In this document: piece by piece, positions 17,105 to 27,238 of the stretch | Position numbering within the stretch: position 1 is the stretch's first letter | Layout: each line of letters starts with the position of its first letter | Origin: Cellulomonas rhizosphaerae | Lineage (GTDB): Bacteria; Actinomycetota; Actinomycetes; Actinomycetales; Cellulomonadaceae | Direction of reading: 5' to 3' | NCBI RefSeq assembly: GCF_003470205.1 | Contig: NZ_QWKP01000223.1 | Span: 103,125-167,124 of the forward strand | Length of the DNA: 64,000 nt | Notes under the pieces: model-generated | Databases searched by the model: none | What the model was told of the DNA's origin: nothing | The model's input: only the letters and a program-made list of their open reading frames with translations | Program-made: the position numbers and the translations under genes

Positions 17105-17607
17105 GCGGCGTTCCGCACGAGCAGGACGCCGACGCCGCCCGTGAACGTGATGCCCGCGAACGAGTCGGAGCGGGCCACCTCGCGGAAGCCGTGCCGCAGG
17201 TGCAGGTCGAGGGACGGGCCGTTGGTCGCGTTGATCACGCTGCCCAGCATGTCGGACCGCGGCGCCGCCCACCCGATCAGGTCCAGGAGCAGCCGCTCCC
17301 CGATGCCGTGGCGCCGAGCGGCGGGCGCGACCGTCAGGCCGGACACGTAGAGGCCGTCGGGCACGTCGTCGAACCCCGCCCACGGGGCGGCCATGCCCCA
17401 CCCGACGACGCCGTCGGACACGGCAACGACCACGCGCCGGTCCGGTTCGACCACCCACGCCGGGACGCGCGGTCCGAAGGCCACCGGCCCGCGCGAGGCA
17501 GCAACGGCCAGGATCCCGTCGACGTCGGACGGCACCGCGGCCCGCAGCACGACCGCGGGGTCCGGCACCCCGTGCCGGTCCGGCTCGTAGTCGGCGAAGC
17601 GGCTCAC
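17101..17607 (-). CDS. GNAT family N-acetyltransferase
   Basis: The gene encodes 168 residues. The acetyl-CoA binding strand and loop read LYVSGLTVAPAARRHGIGERL, a Q/RxxGxG/A motif (split as LTVAPAARR and HGIGERLL). The C-terminal LHLRHGFREV is the usual end of the fold. The substrate is unknown. It starts with GTG at 17607 and is coupled to the phosphatase gene. A hairpin at 17621-17657 isolates it from the large upstream gene. Confidence 0.88.
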   Translation of the reverse strand: MSRFADYEPDRHGVPDPAVVLRAAVPSDVDGILAVAASRGPVAFGPRVPAWVVEPDRRVVVAVSDGVVGWGMAAPWAGFDDVPDGLYVSGLTVAPAARRHGIGERLLLDLIGWAAPRSDMLGSVINATNGPSLDLHLRHGFREVARSDSFAGITFTGGVGVLLVRNAA

Positions 17608-17620
17608 CGACCCATCCTGA

Positions 17621-17657
17621 GGTGCCGGGCGCGCCCTGGTCGAGCGCGCCCGGCACC
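17621..17657 (-). terminator. Hairpin terminator of the phytase-like gene
   Basis: A perfect 14-bp stem (17621-17634 with 17644-17657, arms GGTGCCGGGCGCGC and its complement) closes a 9-base loop. It lies seven bases past the stop of the 1059-residue gene and before the GNAT start. Confidence 0.8.
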
Positions 17658-17664
17658 GGCGGGC

Positions 17665-20600
17665 TCAGCGCACCCGGACCTTGTGGGTCGCGGTCACGCG
17701 GAGGTAGGACGAGGAGCCCTCGTAGGTCGCGGTGACCGTGGCCGACCTCGACAGCTTCGGCAGCGTCACGGAGACGCGGCCGTTCGCGACGGTCTTGGTC
17801 GCAACCTTCTTGCCGTTGACCTTGACCGTCACCTTGCCGGTCGGGGTCGTGGCCCCACGGACGGTCACCGTGACGACCGGACGCGCGTTCTTCTTCACGG
17901 TCCACGACTTCGCGGTGATCGCGACCCTCGGCTTGGCCTTGGCCACGGTCACGGAGGCGGCCGACGAGGAGGACCCCGCGACCGTCGTCGTGCCCGCGTA
18001 CACCGCCGTGAGCGCGTGCTTGCCGACCGCGAGCGTGCGCGGCAGCGTCACCGTGACCTTGCCGGACGCGAGGCGACCGGTGGCGATCGTCTTCCCGCCG
18101 TCGCGGATCGAGACCGTCCCGGACGCCGCCCCGGTCACGGTGACGGTCGCCTTCGCGGCGGAGCCGTACGCGACCTTCGTCGGCGCGATGCGCAGCGCCG
18201 TCCGGCTCGTCGCCTTCGCGACCGTGACGGAGACCGCGGCCGACGACGACCCCGACCAGTCCTCGGCCGACGAGACGAACGTGGCCGTCAGCGCGTGCGT
18301 GCCGACGCCGAGCGCGAGGCTTGTCGTGGCCCGGCCCGCGGTGACCGCGGCGGTACTGAGGACGCGGGTGCCGTCGCGGAACGTGACCGTGCCCGTGGCG
18401 GCCGGGGTCACTGTCGCCGTGAGCGTCTGCTTCGACCCGTAGGTCAGCGCGCCGGTGACGGCCAGGCCGGTCGACGTGGCCACGGCACCGAACACGTGGG
18501 CCTTGCTGCCGAGGCGCAGGAAGACCGTCTCGCCGGTCGCGTCGAGCACGCCGTCGTTGTCCGTGATCGCGTACACCTGGCCGTCGATGCCGATCGTCAG
18601 GCCCTCGAGCTTCTCCTGCGTCCAGCCCGCGGTGCCCCGCAGGTCGGGCAGCACGTCGTGCGCGAGCTTCTTGGTCAGCGGTGCGACCGCGCCGGGCGCC
18701 GGGTCAGCCGGCACGTCGACCGTGTAGATGCGCTTGACCTGGGCGTTCGGGCCGTTGAGCTTGTCGCGCTCGATGACCGCCAGGGTGTCGGCGTCGACCG
18801 CGACGACCTCGGAGAGGCCGAGCCAGTCGCCCGTCGTGCTCGTCGTCTCGAGCGGGTAGGCGAACCAGGCCCACGCCTGGGTCGCGACGTCGTACCGGCC
18901 CAGGCGCGCGGAGCCCGCGAGGCCGCCCGGGTCCGTGGACAGGCCACGCTGCAGCGCGACCCAGACGTGCTCGCCGGACGCGTCGTCGACGGTGGTGACG
19001 CCCTCGATGCCCCACTTGTCGAGGCCGGCAGCGACCTCGGCGGGAAGGGACACGTGCTCGAGCACCTCGCCGGCCGCGGAGGTCCGGACCAGCTGGTTGG
19101 CCGCTCCGGTCGCCCCCTCGACACCCAGCCAGAAGCCGCCCGCGGGACGGGACGCGATGCCTTCGACGTCGAGCGTGACGCCCGCGCCGGCCTCGGTGAC
19201 CCGCACCGCACGGTCGACGACCGCCGGCGTGGAGCTCACGTCGAGCGAGAGCAGGCGCGTGTCGGTGTAGGCCGCGTCGGTGGCGGACCACAGGTGCGTC
19301 GGGTCGCTCCGGTCCGGCGTCAGGGCGCCGAGCGCGCCCCAGCCGATCGGGTTGCCGGCGCTGTCGTCGGCCGAGACGACCGACGGGAACGTGGCCGGCG
19401 CGTCGGCGTACGCGGCGCCGCGACCGAAGACCGAGACCGACGAGCGCACGTTCTTGGCCGCGTCGTCGGTCTCGCTCGAGACCAGCAGCAGGTCACGCGA
19501 GGGGATCGGCAGGATGCCCTCGGGGCCGTTCGTCGTGGCCAGGACCTGCACGAACGCCGGGTTCAGCGCGTCGCTCACGTCGTACACGGCCACGAAGTTG
19601 GACCGCTCTGAGCCGACGAACGCGTACGGCGTGCCGCCGAGGGTCGCGACGGCGAGGCCCTCGATCTCCACGCCCTTCTTTGCGGCGCGGTCCTCGGAGT
19701 GCAGGCCTGTGCGCACGGCGAGGCGCTCGGGCGTGTTCCCCGCGTCCCAGACCGGCAGCCCGGTCGTCGTGTCGAAGACGGACCAGCCGCGCGTGCCGCC
19801 CTTCCAGTCGCCCTCGTTCGCCGTCGCGATGTGGGTCGCGTCGAGCCAGGCGACCGCGTCAGGCTCGCGCGGGGTGGCCGGGATGGACCCGGTCTGGTTG
19901 ATCACGCCGTCCTTGGCCACGTCGATGCCGCTGACCGCGACCGACCCGGCGCTGAACACCTTGGTCACCGCACCCGACGCGATGTCGATGAGCGCGACGC
20001 CGTTGTTCTCCTGCAGCGTCAGCGCGACCGTCGAGCCCGTCGGGTCGATCGCCACGTACTCGGGCTCGGGGTCCGAGGGGGTGTCGACGCCCGCGAGCGC
20101 GGCCTCGGTCAGGTCGACCTTGCGCAGCTCCCAGTCCGCCGGTGAGTTCTTGGAGGGCAGGTCGAGGAGCTGGACGAAGCCGCCCGGCGCCTGGGGCAGG
20201 TCGCCCTTCTTGCCGCCGGTCGGCTTGAACTCCTCGTCGCGCTGGTTCTCGATGGCGATCGCGGCGTGCGTCTTGTCGGGCGAGAGCACGATCGAGTCGG
20301 GCTGACCGCCGAGGTCGAACCGGCGGACCACGCCGTGGGTGGCCAGGTCGACCACGACGAGCTTGCCGCTGGGCTCCGTGAAGGTCTCGGACGTGTCCAC
20401 GACGACGAGCACGTACCCGCCGACGACGGCGACCGAGGTCGGCTCCGCCTGCGCGCCGACCTTCAGGTCCGCGGCAAGGTCCAGCGTGCCCTTCCCGACG
20501 GGGTTCGCCGGGTCGGTGATATCCACGAAGCCGATCCGGCGCGCGAGCGCATCGGTGTGGATGAACGTCTTTCCGTCCTCGCTGACCGCGGAGATCTCGG

Positions 20601-20844
20601 CGACCGTGGGGTCGGCGGCTGCCGCGGTCGCGGGGCGGTTGAGGTAGACGGGGTAGGTCGCCAGGCGGTGGAACGTCTGGTCGGCGGCCGGCGCGGTCCA
20701 GCCCGCGGCGGACCACCCGGGGGTGGGTGCGTCGGCGGCGTGCGCGACGAGCGCACCGCCGAGGGTCGAGACCGCGGCGACGGCGAGCGTCGTCGTCACG
20801 GCGGTCAGGGTGCGGCCGCGACGACGCGGGGGCACAGGCAGCAT
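17665..20844 (-). CDS. Secreted phytase-like esterase with beta-propeller and three Ig-like repeats
   Basis: This 1059-residue protein has a Sec signal peptide (basic MLPVPPRRRGR, hydrophobic core, AHAADA cleavage region near 36). The N-terminal half is a beta-propeller of LVIVD/YncE type with repeats such as VEISAVSEDGKTFI-like strands and DPTGSTVALTLQ. The middle (about 450-790) matches the 'esterase-like activity of phytase' family, for example TLDVEGIASRPAGG and GQVYAITDNDG. From about 790 there are three Ig-like repeats (GTVTFRDGTRVL, GTVSIRDGGKTI, GKVTVKVNGKKV). It is probably extracellular or wall-associated. The substrate is unknown. AGGAGG precedes the ATG. Confidence 0.88.
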   Translation of the reverse strand: MLPVPPRRRGRTLTAVTTTLAVAAVSTLGGALVAHAADAPTPGWSAAGWTAPAADQTFHRLATYPVYLNRPATAAAADPTVAEISAVSEDGKTFIHTDALARRIGFVDITDPANPVGKGTLDLAADLKVGAQAEPTSVAVVGGYVLVVVDTSETFTEPSGKLVVVDLATHGVVRRFDLGGQPDSIVLSPDKTHAAIAIENQRDEEFKPTGGKKGDLPQAPGGFVQLLDLPSKNSPADWELRKVDLTEAALAGVDTPSDPEPEYVAIDPTGSTVALTLQENNGVALIDIASGAVTKVFSAGSVAVSGIDVAKDGVINQTGSIPATPREPDAVAWLDATHIATANEGDWKGGTRGWSVFDTTTGLPVWDAGNTPERLAVRTGLHSEDRAAKKGVEIEGLAVATLGGTPYAFVGSERSNFVAVYDVSDALNPAFVQVLATTNGPEGILPIPSRDLLLVSSETDDAAKNVRSSVSVFGRGAAYADAPATFPSVVSADDSAGNPIGWGALGALTPDRSDPTHLWSATDAAYTDTRLLSLDVSSTPAVVDRAVRVTEAGAGVTLDVEGIASRPAGGFWLGVEGATGAANQLVRTSAAGEVLEHVSLPAEVAAGLDKWGIEGVTTVDDASGEHVWVALQRGLSTDPGGLAGSARLGRYDVATQAWAWFAYPLETTSTTGDWLGLSEVVAVDADTLAVIERDKLNGPNAQVKRIYTVDVPADPAPGAVAPLTKKLAHDVLPDLRGTAGWTQEKLEGLTIGIDGQVYAITDNDGVLDATGETVFLRLGSKAHVFGAVATSTGLAVTGALTYGSKQTLTATVTPAATGTVTFRDGTRVLSTAAVTAGRATTSLALGVGTHALTATFVSSAEDWSGSSSAAVSVTVAKATSRTALRIAPTKVAYGSAAKATVTVTGAASGTVSIRDGGKTIATGRLASGKVTVTLPRTLAVGKHALTAVYAGTTTVAGSSSSAASVTVAKAKPRVAITAKSWTVKKNARPVVTVTVRGATTPTGKVTVKVNGKKVATKTVANGRVSVTLPKLSRSATVTATYEGSSSYLRVTATHKVRVR

Positions 20845-20973
20845 CGAGTTCCTCCAGGTGACGGGGGTGTCGGTCGAGGTTCTCGGCCCGCGGTGTCGTC
20901 GGGCGGAAGTCCGGCGGAAGAGCGGGTGAACACCGGCGGTCGAGCCGACTTCCCAGACGCGACATAAACGCGA

Positions 20974-20989
20974 TATATTCGGTGCCGAA
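20974..20989 (+). promoter_or_regulatory. Probable -10 element and inverted repeat upstream of the padR gene
   Basis: TATATT at 20974-20979 is the only AT-rich hexamer in the gap. It overlaps the inverted repeat TTCGG-TG-CCGAA (20978-20989), 22 bases before the GTG at 21012. This could be the PadR autoregulatory site. No convincing -35 is visible. Confidence 0.4.
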
Positions 20990-21011
20990 CATTCGAGATC
21001 GAGGAGGAGAC

Positions 21012-21668
21012 GTGGCCCGCACCCGCACCAACCCGTTGGCGCTCGCCGTCCTCGCGCTCCTCTGGGAACGCCCGATGCATCCGTACGAGATGTCGATGAC
21101 GCTGCGCGAGCGGCGCAAGGACGAGTCCGTCCGGCTCAACTTCGGCTCGCTCTACTCGGTGGTCGACTCGCTCGTGAAGCACGGGCTCATCGAGGCGGCC
21201 TCCACCGAGCGCGAGGGGAACCGCCCGCAGCGCACGATCTACCGGATCACCGACGCGGGGGCGACCGAGGCGGTCGACTGGATGAGCGACCTGGTGCGCA
21301 CCCCGGTCAAGGAGTTCCCGCAGTTCGAGGCCGCGCTCTCGTTCCTCCCGCTGCTGCCCCCCGACGACGTGGCCCGGCTGCTCCGCCTGCGGCGCGCGAC
21401 GCTGGACCGGGACATCACGGTGCTCGCCACCACGGTCGACGCCGCGACCGCCCAGGGCCTCCCGGCGATATTCGCGATCGAGGCCGCCTACGAGCTGGCC
21501 ATGCTGCGCGCCGAGCTGGCGTTCGTGGACGGGCTCGCCGCCGCCATCGCCGACGGCACCCTCGGCGGCGTCGACATGTGGCGCACGTTCCACGCGCGCT
21601 CGACCGACGGCCGCATCGATCCCGACGAGCTCGCCGCGGCCATCGCCCCCTACCTGGAGGGCGGCTGA
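21012..21668 (+). CDS. PadR family transcriptional regulator
   Basis: This 218-residue protein starts with GTG at 21012, preceded by GAGGAGGA. The winged helix-turn-helix covers about 1-90: LALAVLALLWERPMHPYEM, then LNFGSLYSVVDSLVKHGLIE, the PadR wing region. The C-terminal helical domain is of the longer PadR subtype (PadR_C). It lies directly upstream of a daunorubicin-resistance-like ABC exporter in the same direction, a common pairing in which PadR senses the toxic compound and derepresses the pump. Confidence 0.92.
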   Translation: MARTRTNPLALAVLALLWERPMHPYEMSMTLRERRKDESVRLNFGSLYSVVDSLVKHGLIEAASTEREGNRPQRTIYRITDAGATEAVDWMSDLVRTPVKEFPQFEAALSFLPLLPPDDVARLLRLRRATLDRDITVLATTVDAATAQGLPAIFAIEAAYELAMLRAELAFVDGLAAAIADGTLGGVDMWRTFHARSTDGRIDPDELAAAIAPYLEGG

Positions 21669-21703
21669 CCCCACACGTCCCGGGCAGGTCCCGGGCACAA
21701 GAC

Positions 21704-21731
21704 CGGCCCAGGTGCGGCAACACCCGGGCCG
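21704..21731 (+). terminator. Hairpin between padR and the ABC genes
   Basis: CGGCCC-A-GGTG pairs with CACC-C-GGGCCG around a 6-base loop, with one A/C mismatch. It lies 36 bases after the padR stop. It could be a terminator or an attenuator within the 186-base gap before the ATPase gene. Nothing else is recognisable in that gap. Confidence 0.4.
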
Positions 21732-21854
21732 ATCGACGACGAACCGACCGGGTTCCCCCGTGCGATCCGCTGCACGCTCAGCATAGGTGGGCCCCGGTCG
21801 TCACCCCCTCCCGTCCGGGAGAGGGCGAGAAGCGACCCGAGAAGGCGATCACCC

Positions 21855-22858
<1,004 letters not shown>

Positions 22859-22862
<4 letters not shown>

Positions 22863-23638
22863 GCGCCACGTTCGCCACCCAGCTCGACCAGGTCACCCGC
22901 CGCTGGGTGACCGGCGCGATCCGCCAGCCGTGGGGGCTCGGCGTCGCGATCGTGCAGCCGGTCATCTGGATCGTGCTGTTCGGCAACGTGTTCCAGTCCG
23001 TGGGGCAGGTCCCCGGGTTCGGGCACGACGACTACCTGTCGTTCCTCGTGCCCGGCATCCTCATGATGACCGTCCTGTACTCCGGCGCCTGGGCCGGCAC
23101 CGGCTTCATCGACGACATCCGCTCGGGCGTGATGGACCGGATGCTGTCCTCGCCCGTCTCGCGCCCCGCGCTCGTGCTGGGCCAGCTCGTCCAGCAGCTG
23201 CTGATCTGCGTGGTGCAGGGCGTGATGGTGCTGGTGATCGGCGCGCTCGCCGGCGCGCACTACGCGGGCGGCGTGCTCGGCATGGCCGTGGCGCTGGGGG
23301 CGTCGGTGCTGCTCGCGGCCGCGTTCTGCTCGCTGTCGGCCGCGGTCGCGCTGCTGGCCCGGGACCAGACCGCGCTGATCGGCATCTCGACGATCGTCGT
23401 GCTGCCGGCGACGTTCCTCTCGACCGCGCTCATGCCCGTGCAGCTGCTGCCCGACTGGGTCGCGACCGCGGCGAAGTTCAACCCGCTGACGTGGGCCACG
23501 TCCATCGCGCAGACCGCGATGTCGCCGGACGTCGACTGGGGTGTCGTGGCGACCCGCTCGGCGTGGCTCGTCGTGCTCGCGACGATCGTCGCGTGGTGGT
23601 CGCTGCGCGCCATGCGCAGCTACCAGCGCTCGCTCTGA
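22859..23638 (+). CDS. ABC-2 type transporter permease, DrrB-like
   Basis: This 259-residue membrane protein has six hydrophobic segments, for example LGVAIVQPVIWIVLFGNVF and the ABC-2 hallmark FLVPGILMMTVLYSG. The conserved DDIRSGVMDRMLSSPVSR cytoplasmic loop couples it to the ATPase. It starts ATG overlapping the upstream stop and ends 47 bases before the aminopeptidase gene. With the ATPase it forms a four-subunit exporter. Confidence 0.93.
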
Positions 23639-23684
23639 GCCGTCGGTGAGGCGCGCCCCGGCCGTCACCTGAGACGATCGGGGC

Positions 23685-24950
23685 GTGCCCCACACGGATG
23701 CCCACGCCCACGCCGCCGACCTCGCCGACTTCGTCACCGCGTCGCCCTCGTCGTTCCACGCCGCCCACGAGGTGGCCCGCCGCGCGATCGCCGCGGGCTT
23801 CACCGCGCTCGACGAGTCCGCGGAGTGGCCGACGGGGCCGGGCCGGCACGTCGTCGTGCGCGACGGCGCCGTCATCGCCTGGGTGGTCCCGCCGACCGCC
23901 GGCCCGACGACGCCCGTCACCGTGCTCGGCACCCACACCGACTCCCCGGGCTTCAAGCTCAAGCCCACGCCCGACGCCTCGCGCGCGGGCTGGCGCCAGG
24001 CCTCGGTCGAGGTCTACGGCGGGCCGCTGCTCAACTCCTGGCTCGACCGCGAGCTGGCCGTCGCCGGCCGGATCGCGACCCGCTCCGGGGAGCACCTGGT
24101 GCGGACCGGGCCGCTGCTGCGCATCCCGCAGCTCGCGATCCACCTGGACCGGCAGGTCAACGACGGACTCACGCTCGACAAGCAGCGCCACACCCAGCCG
24201 GTCTGGGGGCTCGGGGACGCGCCCGGGCTGCTCGCGGCCGTCGTCGGCGACGTGTGCGACCCGGCCGACGTGCTGGGCTGGGACCTCACGCTCGTCGACA
24301 CCCAGGCGCCGCGGACGTTCGGGGCCGACGACGAGCTGTTCGCCTCCGCGCGCCTGGACAACCTGCTCTCCACGCACGCCGCGCTCACGGCCCTGCTCGT
24401 GGCAGGCGAGACCGACACGATCACCGTGCTCGCGGCCTTCGACCACGAGGAGGTCGGCTCCGAGACGCGCTCGGGCGCGGCCGGGCCGTTCCTGTCGGAC
24501 GTCCTGGCCCGGATCCGCTCCGGCCTGGGTGCCGACGCCGAGCAGGCGCACCGGGCGCTCGCGTCGTCGGTCTGCGTCTCGAGCGACGTCGGCCACTCCG
24601 TGCACCCGAACTATGCCGAGCGCCACGACCCGACCACCGTCCCGGTCGCGGGAAGCGGCCCGATCCTCAAGATCAACGCGAACCAGCGCTACGCGACCGA
24701 CGCGGTCGGCATCGCGCTGTGGACCGACGCGTGCGAGCGCGCGGGCGTGCCGAGCCAGAGCTTCGTCTCCAACAACGCCGTTCCCTGCGGCTCGACCATC
24801 GGGCCGATCACCGCGACCCGGCTGGGCCTGCGGACGGTCGACGTGGGCGTGCCGATCCTGTCGATGCACTCCGCGCGCGAGTTGACCGCGGTCGTCGACC
24901 CCTGGTACCTGACGCGCGCGATGTTCGCGGTGCTCAGTCCCTCGCGGTGA
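23685..24950 (+). CDS. M18 family aminopeptidase
   Basis: This 421-residue metallopeptidase of the aspartyl aminopeptidase family has metal ligands visible in GTHTDSPGFKLKP, SARLDNLLSTH, FDHEEVGSETRSGA and SSDVGHSVHPNY, with a C-terminal ILSMHSARE. It removes N-terminal residues, classically acidic ones, in the cytoplasm. It starts with GTG at 23685. Its last 17 bases overlap the end of the convergent map gene (24934-24950). Confidence 0.94.
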   Translation: MPHTDAHAHAADLADFVTASPSSFHAAHEVARRAIAAGFTALDESAEWPTGPGRHVVVRDGAVIAWVVPPTAGPTTPVTVLGTHTDSPGFKLKPTPDASRAGWRQASVEVYGGPLLNSWLDRELAVAGRIATRSGEHLVRTGPLLRIPQLAIHLDRQVNDGLTLDKQRHTQPVWGLGDAPGLLAAVVGDVCDPADVLGWDLTLVDTQAPRTFGADDELFASARLDNLLSTHAALTALLVAGETDTITVLAAFDHEEVGSETRSGAAGPFLSDVLARIRSGLGADAEQAHRALASSVCVSSDVGHSVHPNYAERHDPTTVPVAGSGPILKINANQRYATDAVGIALWTDACERAGVPSQSFVSNNAVPCGSTIGPITATRLGLRTVDVGVPILSMHSARELTAVVDPWYLTRAMFAVLSPSR

Positions 24951-25698
24951 GCACGACAGGCCCGTCGCGGGTGATCGCCACGGTGTGCTCGGCGTGCGCG
25001 GCGATCGAGCCGTCGGCCGTGCGGATCGTCCAGCCGTCGGGGTCGATCACGTAGCCGTCGCCGCCGGCCATGAACCACGGCTCGATCGCGATGACCAGCC
25101 CGGGGTTGAGCTTGAGGCCCGTCCGCGCGCGGCCCAGGTTCGGCACGTGCGGGTCCTCGTGCATCGTGCGGCCGACGCCGTGACCGCCGAAGTCGGCGTT
25201 GATCCCGTAGCCGCCCGCGCGGCCGATCTTCCCGATCGCCTCGGAGATGTCGCCCATCCGACCGCCCGGCTTCGCGGCGGCGATGCCGGCCGCGAGCGCG
25301 CGCTCGGTCGTCTCGATGAGCTTCGTCGCCTCGGGCGTCGTCGTGCCGATCTGGAACGTCAGCGCCGAGTCCGCGACCCAGCCCTGCACCTGCGCGGCGA
25401 AGTCGATGCTCAGCACGTCGCCGTCCCGCAGGACGTAGTCGCTGGGCAGCCCGTGCAGCGCGGCGTCGTTGACCGACGTGCACAGCACACCCGGGTACGG
25501 CATCGCGCCGAACGAGGGGTGGTAGCCCAGGTACACGGAGTGGGCGCCCGCCGCGTCGATCATCTGGTGCGCGTGCCGGTCCAGGTCCTTCAGGGTCATG
25601 CCCTCGCGCGCGATGTCGCGCAAGGAGGACAGGACGCTCGCGATGAACTTCCCGGCAGGGCGCATCGCGTTGACTTCGGCGGGTGTCTTGAGGGCCAC
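24934..25698 (-). CDS. map: Methionine aminopeptidase, type I
   Basis: This 254-residue enzyme removes initiator methionine. The five metal ligands are in LSIDFAAQVQGWVADSALT (two Asp), GGHGVGRTMHEDPHVPN (His) and the late IEPWFM (Glu) with a final HTVAITRDG. It starts with GTG at 25698. It is not in the usual secY-adk-map operon, so this may be a second map gene of the genome. The leader-side gap holds the structured segment at 25730-25904, which on this strand would lie upstream of its start. Confidence 0.95.
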   Translation of the reverse strand: MALKTPAEVNAMRPAGKFIASVLSSLRDIAREGMTLKDLDRHAHQMIDAAGAHSVYLGYHPSFGAMPYPGVLCTSVNDAALHGLPSDYVLRDGDVLSIDFAAQVQGWVADSALTFQIGTTTPEATKLIETTERALAAGIAAAKPGGRMGDISEAIGKIGRAGGYGINADFGGHGVGRTMHEDPHVPNLGRARTGLKLNPGLVIAIEPWFMAGGDGYVIDPDGWTIRTADGSIAAHAEHTVAITRDGPVVLTARD

Positions 25699-26040
25699 GG
25701 CCCCACCCTGCCAGACACCGAGCAGGAAACAGCCCGTGGGCTGGGCCCCTTGTCAGGGCCCCGCCGCGAAGGACGAGGTCGCGGCTCCCACGGGCTGCGG
25801 TGACTGCCGAGTATTCGCTCGCCGCCCTGCCGGAGTGGTCCGGCGGAGCATGCGGGCGGATCAGCAATCCGTCCGAGTACTCGGGCGACTAGCGGGCAGT
25901 CACCTCACGCGTCCAAGAAGACTTCATGTCTCAGACCACCTCCTTCCAGTGTCCTTCGACCGTACGTCCGCCGCATGTGACGTGCCAAGGGTTTTCTCCG
26001 ACGGGGAACACCGGCCCGCAGGGCGAGGTTGCGAGGTGCC
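25699..26040. other. 342-base gene-free gap between map and the F420-reductase-like gene
   Basis: No open reading frame with coding bias is present. Bases 25730-25904 fold into nested perfect stems (listed separately). The remaining 136 bases on the right hold a less GC-rich stretch with the weak ribosome-binding site GCGAGGTG before the ATG at 26041. No clear promoter hexamers were found on either strand. Confidence 0.7.
25730..25904. ncRNA. Candidate structured RNA with two long-stem domains
   Basis: Domain 1: an 11-bp perfect stem CAGCCCGTGGG (25730-25740) with 25787-25797 encloses two hairpins, GGGCCC (25743-25748 with 25756-25761) and GCCGCG (25763-25768 with 25780-25785), forming a three-way junction. 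Domain 2: a perfect 10-bp stem GGTGACTGCC (25799-25808) with 25895-25904 encloses a 9-bp stem (25809-25817 with 25874-25882). That in turn encloses CCGCCC/GGGCGG (25822-25827 with 25854-25859) and a GCCGGA-GTGG-TCCGGC hairpin (25829-25844). I do not recognise a known riboswitch, tmRNA, SRP or RNase P core. The strand is undetermined. It could be a leader of map on the minus strand, a small RNA, or a mobile repeat remnant. Confidence 0.5.
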
Positions 26041-26676
26041 ATGACCACCATCGGAATCATCGGCAGCGGCCACATCGGCGGCACGCTCGCTCACCTCGCC
26101 GTCCAGAACGGCTACGACGTCGTCGTCTCCAACTCCCGCGGTCCCGAGACGCTCGTGGACCTCGTCGCCGAACTCGGCGACCGGGCCCGCGCCGCGACCG
26201 CCACGGAGGCCGCCGAGGCAGGCGACTTCGTCGTCGTCAGCGTCCCGTTCCTCGCCGTCGACCAGGTGCCCGTCGAGCAGCTCAAGGGCAAGGTCGTCAT
26301 CGACACCAACAACTACTACTGGGAGCGCGACGGCCACCACGAGGCCATCGACTCCGCGTCGACGACCTCGGCCGAGGTCCTCGCCGAGCACCTCGGCAAC
26401 GACCAGGTCGTCAAGGCGTTCAACCACATCCAGTCCGACCACCTCGGATCGCAGGGCAAGCCGTCGGGCACGCCCGGCCGCCGCGCGCTCGCGATCGCGG
26501 GCGACTCCCCCTCCGCGAAGGACCTGGTCGCCGCGTTCATCGAACGCATCGGCTTCGACGTCGTGGACGCCGGCGCCCTCGCCGAGGGCTGGCGCTACCA
26601 GCGCGACCTGCCGGCGTACGGCCCGGAGCTGGACGCTGCCGGTCTCACCGAGGCGCTGGCCGCCGCCACGCGCTGA
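26041..26676 (+). CDS. NADPH-dependent F420 reductase-like NAD(P)-binding protein
   Basis: This 211-residue Rossmann-fold protein has an N-terminal dinucleotide motif TTIGIIGSGHIGGTLAHLA followed by SNSRGPETL, a Ser-Arg pair that usually selects NADPH. The fold class is the F420:NADP reductase / P5C-reductase N-terminal family. It may reduce F420, ferric ions or an unknown substrate. No F420 biosynthesis gene is in the window. I chose the ATG at 26041 over an in-frame ATG 12 bases earlier because family members begin at the first beta strand. Confidence 0.85.
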   Translation: MTTIGIIGSGHIGGTLAHLAVQNGYDVVVSNSRGPETLVDLVAELGDRARAATATEAAEAGDFVVVSVPFLAVDQVPVEQLKGKVVIDTNNYYWERDGHHEAIDSASTTSAEVLAEHLGNDQVVKAFNHIQSDHLGSQGKPSGTPGRRALAIAGDSPSAKDLVAAFIERIGFDVVDAGALAEGWRYQRDLPAYGPELDAAGLTEALAAATR

Positions 26677-26712
26677 CCCCCCCGGACGCATCCCGCCGCA
26701 CTTGTGACGGAC

Positions 26713-26751
26713 GTGGCCTCCTGAGCACTCGATCGAGTCTCAGGAGGCCAC
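26713..26751 (+). terminator. Strong hairpin terminator
   Basis: GTGGCCTCCTGAG (26713-26725) pairs perfectly with 26739-26751 over 13 bp. The 13-base loop itself contains the palindrome ACTCGATCGAGT. It lies 37 bases after the preceding stop. Confidence 0.85.
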
Positions 26752-26812
26752 TCCTGCACCAGGTACAGCGGGATCGGTCGCGGTCCGCGCCCCGGAGGGG
26801 AACCCTGGAGAG

Positions 26813-27226
26813 ATGGACACCCCTCCGCGCGCCATCCCGAACACGCACGAGGGCCTCGAGTTCTCGATCTCGGCCGCCGTGCTCGAGTCCCGCGACGCCA
26901 ACGCCCTCGCCGACTTCTACGAGGCCCTGCTCGGCTGGGTCCGCATCCACGACGAGCCCGGCTGGGCGATGCTCCGCCCGCCGCAGGGCGGCCCGGGCCT
27001 CTCGTTCAGCAGCGACCCGCTCCACGAGCCGCCGGTCTGGCCCGCGAACGCCGGGCACCAGCAGATGCAGCTGCACCTGGACGTGCTGGTCAGCGACCTG
27101 GCGCGCGGCGTGGAGCACGCGCTGGCCAGCGGCGCCCGGCTCGCGGAGTTCCAGCCGCAGGAGCACGTGCGCGTGCTGCTCGACCCGGCCGGCCACCCGT
27201 TCTGCTTCTTCGACGAGAACGGGTAA
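26813..27226 (+). CDS. VOC superfamily (glyoxalase/bleomycin-resistance-like) protein
   Basis: The gene encodes 137 residues. The beta-alpha-beta-beta-beta modules are visible: AVLESRDANALADFYEALLG opens the first, and HQQMQLHLDVLVSDL with VLLDPAGHPFCF the second. The His and Glu positions typical of metal binding are partly retained (QLHLD). The substrate is unknown. The downstream gene is convergent, with its stop 13 bases away. Confidence 0.88.
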   Translation: MDTPPRAIPNTHEGLEFSISAAVLESRDANALADFYEALLGWVRIHDEPGWAMLRPPQGGPGLSFSSDPLHEPPVWPANAGHQQMQLHLDVLVSDLARGVEHALASGARLAEFQPQEHVRVLLDPAGHPFCFFDENG

Positions 27227-27238
27227 GCCCGGGTCTGC

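Noticed and set aside
25730..25904. Known riboswitch, tmRNA, SRP RNA or RNase P RNA
   Set aside because: None of their conserved cores was found on either strand.
26041..26676. Evidence for an F420 pathway
   Set aside because: A single F420-reductase-like Rossmann protein without any fbi gene does not show it. The family has other substrates.
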